Source of the DNA: Rhodopirellula baltica SH 1
GTDB taxonomy: Bacteria > Planctomycetota > Planctomycetia > Pirellulales > Pirellulaceae
NCBI RefSeq assembly: GCF_000196115.1
Contig: NC_005027.1
Location: 434,001-498,000 of the forward strand
DNA length: 64,000 nucleotides
Reading direction: 5' to 3'
In this document: positions 54,734 through 62,341 of the stretch, piece after piece
Layout of the letters: every line of letters begins with the position of its first letter
How positions within the stretch are numbered: the first letter of the stretch is position 1
Notes under the pieces: model-generated
Database searches by the model: none
Told to the model about the DNA's origin: nothing
What the model saw: only the letters and a program-made list of their open reading frames with translations
Program-made: the position numbers and the translations under genes

Positions 54734-55268
54734 GTTGTCCGCCGCAGGCTTTCCGTTGTGCCCAACTATTCGATTGGTTCCGCATACCTCATTCGCCAAT
54801 CTGCCGGTGGTGAGTCGCTCGGTGGGCTGACACTAAAGCTCCGACGATGTCAGCCCGGTGATGGCGAGATCAACGTCGAGTTGACTGATTGGATGTCCGG
54901 TGAACCGCATCCTGACGCCGCCGAACTCGGCGAATTCGCTGACGCTGGGCTCGATGGCATCCGGTCGTTTGCGTCTGACAACGACATTGACCTATCTGGT
55001 CTCAACATCCTCGTACACCGGTTCGTCTACCATCCTGTTGACTCAAATCCACGCGTTTACCGACAGGCGGGCCGCAGTGCTCTGCGAAGCGCACTGGAGG
55101 CAATGGCGATGCGAGACCTTTCCTGAGCGTCAGCGGCGGACAACATGGTTTTTACGCTAGGCCTCCGGCACACCGCTGTCGTTTGTTCAAGCCTCCATCT
55201 GGTGGTAGAATTACTTGTAGTTCAGGCACCGTTCGCTTCGTTCAGGGCGGTGTCGTAAAAACCTTCCG
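54734..55268 (+). other. Gene cassette 1
   Basis: The cassette opens with GTTGTCCGCCGC (54734-54745). The exact reverse complement, GCGGCGGACAAC, closes it at 55133-55144 as the R'' box of its attC. The free circular form would be 54735-55268, 534 bases. It holds one gene filling most of the space, as usual for cassettes. Confidence 0.8.
54758..55126 (+). CDS. Cassette 1 protein: stand-alone EF-G domain IV-like
   Basis: 122 residues from GTG 54758, 24 bases after the cassette boundary. The C-terminal half resembles domain IV of elongation factor G: AGLDGIRSFASDNDIDLSGL followed by VHRFVYHPVDSNPRVYRQAG and SALRSALEAM. These align with the EF-G pattern of xEGIRxAxxxG..., V.L.DGSYH.VDSSE and AF..A. 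No GTPase domain is present. Domain IV mimics a tRNA arm in the ribosomal A site, so a ribosome-directed role is possible but unproven. The stop lies six bases before the R'' box. Confidence 0.65.
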   Translation: MPNYSIGSAYLIRQSAGGESLGGLTLKLRRCQPGDGEINVELTDWMSGEPHPDAAELGEFADAGLDGIRSFASDNDIDLSGLNILVHRFVYHPVDSNPRVYRQAGRSALRSALEAMAMRDLS

Positions 55269-55279
55269 TTAGCCGCCGC
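55133..55279 (+). repeat. attC site 1 (intact)
   Basis: R'' box with AAC at 55133-55144 and R' box GTTAGCCGCCGC at 55268-55279; exchange is expected between G55268 and T55269. Inside, GGTTTTTACG (55147-55156) pairs with CGTAAAAACC (55254-55263), and ACACCGC pairs with GCGGTGT. The folded site is about 140 bases, in the range of long chromosomal-integron attC sites. It is nearly identical to attC site 2. Confidence 0.85.
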
Positions 55280-55281
55280 TA

Positions 55282-55677
55282 GTGTTTCCCAAACGCAAAC
55301 ATCTTCCGACTTTCGCGATCGTTGGCCTTCCGTTGGCTGGCGCGTGCGTCGGTGCTGCACTTTCTGCGATCTATCCGCCACGGAACCCAATCGACTATTG
55401 GCCCACCATTGGTTTTCTGAGCGTAGGGTTCGCCGTCGTAGGCCTGCTTTTCGGCGTTCTCACATGGCTCTGGTTGCGCGGTCGCATTCCTGCTGTCGTC
55501 GCGCTCTCTGCCGTTGCGATCCCGGCCTGTGCGTTCGGTTGGTTCATCAACGGCAAGGGTGGAAACTGGGATGCCGCGTGGTGGTTCGGGCTCGTTGGAT
55601 TCACTGCCCTTGTTCTCTTTTTCGCGCGTTCGGCGGACTTGATCGCACGCCGTGATGGCGATGCCCGCGGCGGCTAA
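55282..55677 (+). CDS. Cassette 2 protein: small membrane protein with four helices
   Basis: 131 residues from GTG 55282, 13 bases after the cassette boundary. Four hydrophobic segments are visible: AIVGLPLAGACVGAALSAIY, then TIGFLSVGFAVVGLLFGVLT, then IPAVVALSAVAIPACAFGWF, then WWFGLVGFTALVLFFA. The tail is charged (DLIARRDGDARGG). Its TAA stop (55675-55677) lies inside the R'' box of attC 2. No family is recognised; unknown membrane proteins are common in cassettes. Confidence 0.7.
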   Translation: MFPKRKHLPTFAIVGLPLAGACVGAALSAIYPPRNPIDYWPTIGFLSVGFAVVGLLFGVLTWLWLRGRIPAVVALSAVAIPACAFGWFINGKGGNWDAAWWFGLVGFTALVLFFARSADLIARRDGDARGG

Positions 55678-55678
55678 C
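55667..55678 (+). repeat. attC site 2, left part (R'' box), split by IS element
   Basis: GCGGCGGCTAAC is the exact reverse complement of the cassette 2 opening GTTAGCCGCCGC (55268-55279). The remainder of this attC lies 2.5 kb away at 58165-58298, separated by the IS91-like element. Confidence 0.85.
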
Positions 55679-56024
55679 TATTTAGGATTTGGGGTCAGCG
55701 AGGTACGAGCCTGAACCCAAATCCTTGTTCAAGGCGAGTCGCTTTGCGGTGGGGACACTCCGGCGATGGTTCCCTAGTGGTTTTGTCCGCTGCGGCGTGC
55801 CCTGGCGAAGGGCTTTGTGCGAGGTTCGGTTCGGCGCGGTGGTTTGGGCAGCCGCTCTGGAAACGCAGAACGGTGTTTTGAATCGGGCAAGGGCGTTGAT
55901 CGGCTGTTGGAATCGTGTGCCGGGATGCGTTTCGTGGCAGGTTTATGCGATGGGCGCGCAGGGGCAGCGGCGTCACCGATCAGATGACTTTGAAAGCGAC
56001 GTGTTATTGGAGCGACGATCTGGA

Positions 56025-57152
56025 TCATGGCGGCGCTCTGGCTGGTTGCGGCAAAGGTGTCGTGGCAGGGGTGTAGCCCAGGTTGATCATCGGGCCGCCG
56101 CAGTTGGGGCACTGCATCGCGACCGGTTCCGCCATCACGATCTGCTGGCTGCAAGCCAGTTCGTATTGACGCTCCAGTGAGACAGCGACCAACCAGCGAA
56201 CCTCCTCGAGGGATCGCTTGCTGCGCGCGTTGGCGAATCCGTAGTGACGCACACGATGAAAGCCAGCCGGCAACACGTGCTGGAGCCAACGGCGAATGAA
56301 CTCTTCCACACGCATCTGCATCGGCTTGTACTGACGCGTTCCGCTGCGTTTGACTTGCAGCGTCAAGCTGGCTCCTTCGAGCGAAGTCGATTCGTCGCAC
56401 TGCGTGACGCGTCGATTGGCCACCGCACCTCGCATCACGTACGGGGCCAAGTACGCGACCGCGAATTCGCCGCTGCCGACCGCTTCGCTGTCGACGACGA
56501 AGCGTCCCTTCCAGACATCATCGGGGATCGAATCAAAGTACGATTCGGATCGCAGTTTGTCTTTCAGCTTTCCGCGAAACAACCTCTCCAGAATCTGCTC
56601 GGGCACGAACACACTGGCGCGACTGCTTTGCCAAACTCCGCCAGCGTCGATGCCGCCGGCGGGCACCACGACGTGAACGTGCGGGTGGTAACCCAGGTCA
56701 CGTCCCCACGTGTGCAGCACGCTGGTGAATCCCGTTTCGCTCACGCCGACATGTCGCGGGTTGGTCGCTGCTTGCTGAAGTGCCTGAGCCGCCGCACTCA
56801 TCATGGCGACGTACAGGACCTTGGGGTGGGCCATCGCAAACTCGCGTAATCCGGCTGGCAACGTGAACGTGATCAGAAAGTACTGGCACGGCAACAGGTT
56901 TTCTTGAACACTGGCGAGCCACTGTTGCTGACGCTGGTGCTGGCACGCTGGGCAGTGCCGATTGCAGCACGAGCGAGGCACATGAGTGACCTCACCGCAA
57001 CCGGAGCAGGCATACTGGATCGTGCCCAGAGAATCTTCCCGGCACGCCATCACGGCGCGGAGGACCTTCTTCTGTTGGGCGGTCATTCGTGTTCCATGCT
57101 TCGCGATGTACTGGTCGCCATAGCGTTTCAAGACCATTGAAACGCCTTTCAT
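56025..57152 (-). CDS. IS91-family (HUH, Y2) transposase, copy 1
   Basis: 375 residues. An N-terminal zinc cluster is present: Cys49, Cys52, Cys62/63, Cys67 and Cys70 in ACSGCGEV...SCCNRHCPACQ. The HUH metal motif is HPHVHVVV (His156-His160). The candidate catalytic tyrosines lie in YLAPYVMRGAVANRR (about 250-265). Pro replaces the Arg usual in this box. IS91 transposases nick and join single-stranded DNA in rolling-circle transposition. A C-terminal CPNCGG may bind zinc. The upstream recombinase stop overlaps this ATG. It differs from copy 2 at four residues. Confidence 0.93.
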   Translation of the reverse strand: MKGVSMVLKRYGDQYIAKHGTRMTAQQKKVLRAVMACREDSLGTIQYACSGCGEVTHVPRSCCNRHCPACQHQRQQQWLASVQENLLPCQYFLITFTLPAGLREFAMAHPKVLYVAMMSAAAQALQQAATNPRHVGVSETGFTSVLHTWGRDLGYHPHVHVVVPAGGIDAGGVWQSSRASVFVPEQILERLFRGKLKDKLRSESYFDSIPDDVWKGRFVVDSEAVGSGEFAVAYLAPYVMRGAVANRRVTQCDESTSLEGASLTLQVKRSGTRQYKPMQMRVEEFIRRWLQHVLPAGFHRVRHYGFANARSKRSLEEVRWLVAVSLERQYELACSQQIVMAEPVAMQCPNCGGPMINLGYTPATTPLPQPARAPP

Positions 57153-58064
57153 GAAAGGCCTTGCTCGGCGACGTCCCCGTTCATGATCTGAGCGACGATC
57201 TGCCTGGCTCTTTCGTCACCCAGGCGTGTCAGGTGGAGGTAAGCCTCGGTTGCTTACAAGTTCTTGTGTCCGAGGTAGCCTTGCAGAACCTTGAGGTTGA
57301 CTCCGGCGTCCAGCATCGCGGTGGCGTAGGAATGCCTCAGTGTGTGCGGAGTCAATCCGGAGTCTTGCCAGCCCAGCGACTCGGTGACTTTCGTGAACCC
57401 ACGCTGGATCGTCCTGGCACTGATGGGTTGGTCAGCCTTCGACGCCGGAGTGTTTCTCTGCGTCGCCGGAAACAACCAGTTTGGATTGCGATGGGTTGCC
57501 CAGTGGGCACGAAACGCATCGAGGGTAGCTTGAGGCAGTGGGACTTCGCGTTGCCGGTGTCCTTTGGTGGTGCAAACGCGGAGCATCATTCGATCGGCGT
57601 CCACGTCTTGAGGTCTCAAGTGGCGAACGTCGACGCCACGGAGTCCGCAGGAGTACATGGCCCGAAAGATGACTTGCAGATGGGACGCCACGGTGGCGTC
57701 AATGAGTTGCCAGCATCGCTCGGGTACCAAGACCTTTGGGAGCGTGTTGGACTTGGGTAAACGGACTGCTTGCAGAGTGGGCCAGTCGCGAGGAACGGTC
57801 ACACGAAAGAAGAATTTCAATGCTCCGACGATCGGCCGCATCGAACCGAGTTGCAGTTGCTGTCTTCGCAGCAAGACATACTGCCGGACCTGTGCTTCGG
57901 AGAGTTTTTCCGGGGAGCAAGCGAAGTGCTCAGCCAAGTGGGTGATCGCATTGCGGTAGCACGCGATGGTGCTGGGTTGCTTTCCGCTGAGCGCCAGGTC
58001 TTCTCGAAACCGCTTAGCGAGGTCAGAGTGAAAGCGAGTGAGCGTGGCCTTTTTTTGAAGTCAT
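57149..58064 (-). pseudogene. IS-borne tyrosine recombinase, broken (frameshift and stop)
   Basis: Reading from ATG 58064 gives MTSKK and then shifts frame at a run of seven T on the plus strand (58050-58056); six would restore ATLTRFHSDLAKRFREDLAL and the N-terminal SAM-like domain. The frame continues with SCGLRGVDV (Arg), HTLRHSYAT (HxxR) and LGHKNL, and then hits TAA at 57254-57256. In copy 2 the same codon is CAA (Gln), followed by ATEVYLHL containing the catalytic Tyr. Copy 1 therefore lacks its nucleophile unless the stop is read through. The end overlaps the transposase start. Confidence 0.85.
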
Positions 58065-58164
58065 CGTCGAGTTCCTGACGAGGGAGTGAAGTGAAAAACA
58101 GGGGACACCATAGTCACCGAAGCAGTCTCCACCCCAACCCCGCCGCAAAGCGGCTCACTTGAAC

Positions 58165-58298
58165 ATGGTTTTTACGCTAGGCCTTCGGCACACCGCTGTC
58201 GTTTGTTCAGGCCTCCCTCTGATGGTAGAATCTCAAGTAGCTCAGACATCGTTCGCTTCGTTCAGGGCGGTGTCGTAAAAACCTTCCGTTAGGCGACC
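58165..58298 (+). repeat. attC site 2, right part, after IS insertion
   Basis: Starts ATGGTTTTTACGCTAGGCC exactly as intact attC 1 does after its AAC. GGTTTTTACG (58167-58176) pairs with CGTAAAAACC (58274-58283). R' box is GTTAGGCGACC (58288-58298), exchange expected after G58288. With the left part the site would be about 146 bases. Confidence 0.85.
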
Positions 58299-58305
58299 TA
58301 CCGTA

Positions 58306-58716
58306 ATGGATACCTCCGGGTTCTCGAACACACGCGACGGGTTCCCGATACTCGACTTTGTGGCCCAGTTTGTCGCGAAAACCGACACTTCAGTTTCGTT
58401 CCATCTCGGGCGCTGGGGTAACACCCTAGACTTCGCCGACAGTCCGCCAATGCAACTTAACTCGCCGTCTGTTTTTACCGTTTTCGGCTGGATTGACGTG
58501 CACCACCCCTGTCAGGGGCACATCAAGGCTCGGATTCGTGCCCTCCTTTCGGACGACTTGATGGCTTTTGAATCCCAACGTGAAACTATCCACGCCGTAT
58601 TTGACGCGTTATCTATTCCTCGCGATGAGACTTACGAGGCAGATTTCCTGACTTCGGACAATCAACAGGCGATTCACCAAGACGTCGATCGTGATGGCAT
58701 GTCTGATCGGATTTGA
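58306..58716 (+). CDS. Cassette 3 protein, hypothetical
   Basis: 136 residues from ATG 58306, 17 bases after the cassette boundary. The sequence has FDALSIPRDETYEADFLTSD near the C-terminus and a central aromatic/beta region (SPSVFTVFGWIDVHHPCQGH). No signal peptide or membrane segment. No family is recognised. The stop at 58714-58716 lies two bases before the R'' box of attC 3. Confidence 0.6.
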   Translation: MDTSGFSNTRDGFPILDFVAQFVAKTDTSVSFHLGRWGNTLDFADSPPMQLNSPSVFTVFGWIDVHHPCQGHIKARIRALLSDDLMAFESQRETIHAVFDALSIPRDETYEADFLTSDNQQAIHQDVDRDGMSDRI

Positions 58717-58718
58717 CC

Positions 58719-58729
58719 GGTCGCCTAAC
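58719..58729 (+). repeat. attC site 3, R'' box only
   Basis: GGTCGCCTAAC is the exact reverse complement of the cassette 3 opening GTTAGGCGACC (58288-58298). A truncated second IS91-like copy follows immediately; the rest of this attC was not found in the window. Confidence 0.8.
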
Positions 58730-59075
58730 TATTTAGGATTTGGGGTCAGCGAGGTACGAGCCTGAACCCAAATCCTTGTTCAAGGCGAGTCGCTTTGCGG
58801 TGGGGACACTCCGGCGATGGTTCCCTAGTGGTTTTGTCCGCTGCGGCGTGCCCTGGCGAAGGGCTTTGTGCGAGGTTCGGTTCGGCGCGGTGGTTTGGGC
58901 AGCCGCTCTGGAAACGCAGAACGGTGTTTTGAATCGGGCAAGGGCGTTGATCGGCTGTTGGAATCGTGTGCCGGGATGCGTTTCGTGGCAGGTTTATGCG
59001 ATGGGCGCGCAGGGGCAGCGGCGTCACCGATCAGATGACTTTGAAAGCGACGTGTTATTGGAGCGACGATCTGGA

Positions 59076-60203
59076 TCATGGCGGCGCTCTGGCTGGTTGC
59101 GGCAAAGTTGTCGTGGCAGGGGTGTAGCCCAGGTTGATCATCGGGCCGCCGCAGTTGGGGCACTGCATCGCGACCGGTTCCGCCATCACGATCTGCTGGC
59201 TGCAAGCCAGTTCGTATTGACGCTCCAGTGAGACAGCGACCAACCAGCGAACCTCCTCGAGGGATCGCTTGCTGCGCGCGTTGGCGAATCCGTAGTGACG
59301 CACACGATGAAAGCCAGCCGGCAACACGTGCTGGAGCCAACGGCGAATGAACTCTTCCACACGCATCTGCATCGGCTTGTATTGACGCGTTCCGCTGCGT
59401 TTGACTTGCAGCGTCAAGCTGGCTTCTTCGAGCGAAGTCGATTCGTCGCACTGCGTGACGCGTCGATTGGCCACCGCACCTCGCATCACGTACGGGGCCA
59501 AGTACGCGACCGCGAATTCGCCGCTGCCGACCGCTTCGCTGTCGACGACGAAGCGTCCCTTCCAGGCATCATCGGGGATCGAATCAAAGTACGATTCGGA
59601 TCGCAGTTTGTCTTTCAGCTTTCCGCGAAACAACCTCTCCAGAATCTGCTCGGGCACGAACAGGCTGGCGCGACTGCTTTGCCAAACTCCGCCAGCGTCG
59701 ATGCCGCCGGCGGGCACCACGACGTGAACGTGCGGGTGGTAACCCAGGTCACGTCCCCACGTGTGCAGCACGCTGGTGAATCCCGTTTCGCTCACGCCGA
59801 CATGTCGCGGGTTGGTCGCTGCTTGCTGAAGTGCCTGAGCCGCCGCACTCATCATGGCGACGTACAGGACCTTGGGGTGGGCCATCGCAAACTCGCGTAA
59901 TCCGGCTGGCAACGTGAACGTGATCAGAAAGTACTGGCACGGCAACAGGTTTTCTTGAACACTGGCGAGCCACTGTTGCTGACGCTGGTGCTGGCACGCT
60001 GGGCAGTGCCGATTGCAGCACGAGCGAGGCACATGAGTGACCTCACCGCAACCGGAGCAGGCATACTGGATCGTGCCCAGAGAATCTTCCCGGCACGCCA
60101 TCACGGCGCGGAGGACCTTCTTCTGTTGGGCGGTCATTCGTGTTCCATGCTTCGCGATGTACTGGTCGCCATAGCGTTTCAAGACCATTGAAACGCCTTT
60201 CAT
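59076..60203 (-). CDS. IS91-family (HUH, Y2) transposase, copy 2
   Basis: 375 residues, same motifs and positions as copy 1. Four substitutions differ: Leu for Val in ASLFVPE, Ala for Val in PDDAWKG, Glu for Gly in SLEEAS, and Thr for Pro in ATTTLPQ. No stop or frameshift is present, but the element lacks its other end. It could act only on related elements elsewhere. Confidence 0.92.
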   Translation of the reverse strand: MKGVSMVLKRYGDQYIAKHGTRMTAQQKKVLRAVMACREDSLGTIQYACSGCGEVTHVPRSCCNRHCPACQHQRQQQWLASVQENLLPCQYFLITFTLPAGLREFAMAHPKVLYVAMMSAAAQALQQAATNPRHVGVSETGFTSVLHTWGRDLGYHPHVHVVVPAGGIDAGGVWQSSRASLFVPEQILERLFRGKLKDKLRSESYFDSIPDDAWKGRFVVDSEAVGSGEFAVAYLAPYVMRGAVANRRVTQCDESTSLEEASLTLQVKRSGTRQYKPMQMRVEEFIRRWLQHVLPAGFHRVRHYGFANARSKRSLEEVRWLVAVSLERQYELACSQQIVMAEPVAMQCPNCGGPMINLGYTPATTTLPQPARAPP

Positions 60204-60365
60204 GAAAGGCCTTGCTCGGCGACGTCCCCGTTCATGATCTGAGCGACGATCTGCCTGGCTCTTTCGTCACCCAGGCGTGTCAGGTGGAGGTAAACCTCGG
60301 TTGCTTGCAAGTTCTTGTGTCCGAGGTAGCCTTGCAGAACCTTGAGGTTGACTCCGGCGTCCAGC
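60200..60365 (-). pseudogene. IS-borne tyrosine recombinase, C-terminal remnant of copy 2
   Basis: Only the last 55 or so codons remain: LDAGVNLKVLQGYLGHKNLQ then ATEVYLHLTRLGDERARQI and a tail ending EQGLS. It retains the catalytic tyrosine (EVYLHL) that copy 1 has lost behind a stop codon. The 5' portion is missing at the truncation point. Confidence 0.8.
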
Positions 60366-60837
60366 TAGGATTGGCCAGGGGTGTTCTTCAGGTCTTCGAC
60401 AATCATTCGTTGTCTTTCGTCGGAACGGGAAGGTGGGATTGATATGTTCGTCGGTGGCGCGATCGCTAAATGACGGTTGCCGTCTTTCATCCCTACCGGG
60501 ATTAAGCAGATACGCAGGAGTCATCCGGTTGAATGAGCCGTTTTGGGGAGAGCCACGGTCCCCACGCTCAACCGGGGCTATCGCCCAAACGGCTCATTTT
60601 GTTTCACCCAAGCGTTCCTGCCTATTTGCTTAGAAATCTCGCAACCATAGAGCTTCACAGCACCAAGCTAGATTTTGGATCTTTTCTTGGACCAAGAGTT
60701 CTCGGCAACGCCTGTTGATGCTCCTGACCTCTGATCGCAAGATCATACAGATTTGGTTGAGTTCATTCGAAATCTTTCCGTGGGATGCGTCGCCAACGTC
60801 ACGTTCTATTGCCGCATGTTGGGAGACGCCCATGAAT
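60366..60837. other. Intergenic region after truncated IS, with inverted repeat
   Basis: No gene is supported. GAGCCGTTTTGGG (60535-60547) and CCCAAACGGCTC (60584-60595) form an inverted repeat with about 36 bases between; one arm also occurs at 4897-4908. The left edge at 60366 is the break point of the truncated IS. Confidence 0.5.
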
Positions 60838-62280
60838 TCATTTCACCTCGGTGCGTTTCGGTTGGGCTGTTTCGAATTCCATGGTCCGTGGGAGTTGGAA
60901 CACGTCGCCGGCGGCGTTGGAAAAATACAGGTGGGAGTGCGACGGTTTTCGTCCGTGGCCATCGGCCCAGATGGCAATGAAGTCAGGATGTGCGTCGAGG
61001 GCTCGGCGTACGTAAGTGTGGTTCATCTCGCTGCCATTTGTCATTTGCCGCAACTTGGTCCACGTCGCTCCTTGATCGACGCTCTTCCACATCGCCACTT
61101 CACCGCCAGGGTTGTAAGGTTGAGGACCGGATTCGGTCGGGCCAATCACCCGCCAGTCATCATCGGCCAACATCCAAAGTTCTCCCATGTCATAGTTGTT
61201 GTCTGAGGTGGTGATCGGCGAACGCTTCCATTCGCTCCCCGTCCAACGCGCCAGCATCCAAGTGCGGGGATCGTTCTTCGGGCCGGACTCGTAACCCTTG
61301 CTGGTGATGTACAGCAGGACTGGTCGATTCTTCGTGTCATAGCGAAGGTCTTTCAGGTACACGTTCAGACCTTCGGCTTCGTAGTCGTGGATCAAAGCCT
61401 CGTTGTGGACTTCCTTGAGCGGCAGCGTCAGTTTTTTGCCTTCGACCGTCGTCCACGTGTCGCCGTTGTCGGCTGTCTCGATGTAGTACAGGTTGGTTCG
61501 CCAATTGAGGCCTTTGCCTTGCGGATGATAGTTGAACATCGATCCCGCTTTGGACGCACCTATGCCAGTGATTTGGTAGTGCCCCTGCCCAATCGCCGAC
61601 AGCTTTTGCCACGCACTCCAGTTTTGACCGTCAGGACTGTTCATGAAGCAGATCGTGCGGGCGGCAGGGTAGTTGTAGCGAGTGAAGAAAGCTTGGAAGC
61701 CGTTCTCTGAGTGCCACATCTGCATGTAGGAAAAGTTGGTGATTGGCGTGCGATTGTCTCCGTCGGCGCGGGTTGCCTCCACCAATTCGAATTCGTTGAT
61801 GTCGAAGGGGCGTTTGCTGCGGTGGATGTAAGAAGGTCGCGACAAACCGTGTGAGGTTGAGAAGATCCAAATGTGACCATCATCATCGACGGAAATCACG
61901 GGGTTGTCGTGCGCGTCGTTGGTTTGTTTGTCCAGCAGAATGGTGGGGCGCGGCACGGTGTTGGTTTCGTGGTCGAAGTACGAAACCATGTGAAGCAATT
62001 GGCGACTGTCGCCCGCCGTTGCGCCGCCAAAGCAGAAAAACGTTTTGTTGACCTCCTTGCAGTAGATCGCAAACGGCTTGTGCTTGGCGCAGTAGGTCCC
62101 CAAGCCGCCGCTGTATTTGTAGACGTACTCGTCGCCGGACGGTTGATTCATGTACCAAATGCCTCGATAGCCATCGGCTTTCTGGTTCAATGTGACCGGT
62201 TCTTCGGCGGTGGCAGAGAGATCCAGGCTGGTCATGGTGGTGGCTAGCAACAGAGCAATCAGTCCGAGGCTTTTTTTCAT
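60838..62280 (-). CDS. BNR-4-type secreted beta-propeller protein
   Basis: About 480 residues from the ATG ending at 62280, chosen for its signal peptide (MKKSLGLIALLLATTMTSLD, cleavage near ATA-EE); the longer frame from 62547 lacks one. The sequence resembles the BNR-4 family: GYRGIWYMNQP, KYSGGLGTYCAKHKPFAIYC, then DDDGHIWIFSTSHGLSRPSY and Asp-box-like SPDGQNWSAW, ADNGDTWTTV, VDQGATWTKL. Such proteins are sialidase-like propellers, often linked to polysaccharide use. It lies 61 bases downstream of the oxidoreductase gene, same strand, likely one operon. Confidence 0.82.
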   Translation of the reverse strand: MKKSLGLIALLLATTMTSLDLSATAEEPVTLNQKADGYRGIWYMNQPSGDEYVYKYSGGLGTYCAKHKPFAIYCKEVNKTFFCFGGATAGDSRQLLHMVSYFDHETNTVPRPTILLDKQTNDAHDNPVISVDDDGHIWIFSTSHGLSRPSYIHRSKRPFDINEFELVEATRADGDNRTPITNFSYMQMWHSENGFQAFFTRYNYPAARTICFMNSPDGQNWSAWQKLSAIGQGHYQITGIGASKAGSMFNYHPQGKGLNWRTNLYYIETADNGDTWTTVEGKKLTLPLKEVHNEALIHDYEAEGLNVYLKDLRYDTKNRPVLLYITSKGYESGPKNDPRTWMLARWTGSEWKRSPITTSDNNYDMGELWMLADDDWRVIGPTESGPQPYNPGGEVAMWKSVDQGATWTKLRQMTNGSEMNHTYVRRALDAHPDFIAIWADGHGRKPSHSHLYFSNAAGDVFQLPRTMEFETAQPKRTEVK

Positions 62281-62341
62281 GGCGTTTGTGAAGGGTGCAA
62301 GGTCGTGGGGATTTGGGTTTGAGATTTTGAGTGATGACTGG

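Larger units (their letters stand above)
55679..58164 (-). mobile_element. IS91-like element, full-length copy inserted in attC 2
   Basis: About 2486 bases carrying, on the minus strand, a tyrosine recombinase gene and an IS91-type HUH transposase gene overlapping by ATGA. The left end has a hairpin, GGATTTGGG (55684-55692) with CCCAAATCC. The right end has GCCGCAAAGCGGC followed by TCACTTGAAC. The left boundary is set by comparison with the second copy at 58730, and the right by comparison with intact attC 1, where AAC is directly followed by ATGG. The AAC at 58162-58164 is either a 3-base duplication or the element's own end. On the minus strand the transposase-distal end abuts GTTA. Confidence 0.85.
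58730..60365 (-). mobile_element. IS91-like element, copy 2, truncated
   Basis: 1636 bases matching 55679-57314 with about eight single-base differences seen by eye. The left end is the same as copy 1 and again directly follows an attC R'' AAC. Identity stops after CCAGC at 60365, within the recombinase gene, so the right end and most of the recombinase are lost. The transposase gene is intact. The two copies form 1.6-kb direct repeats 3051 bases apart. Confidence 0.88.

Noticed and set aside
55689..56180. A 163-residue plus-strand frame, duplicated at 58740-59231
   Set aside because: It lies in the non-coding end of the IS and runs antisense into the transposase gene; its duplication comes from the IS copies. 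No ribosome binding site or family.
60267..60524. 85-residue minus-strand frame across the right edge of the truncated IS
   Set aside because: It reads the recombinase remnant in the wrong frame and continues into non-coding sequence.
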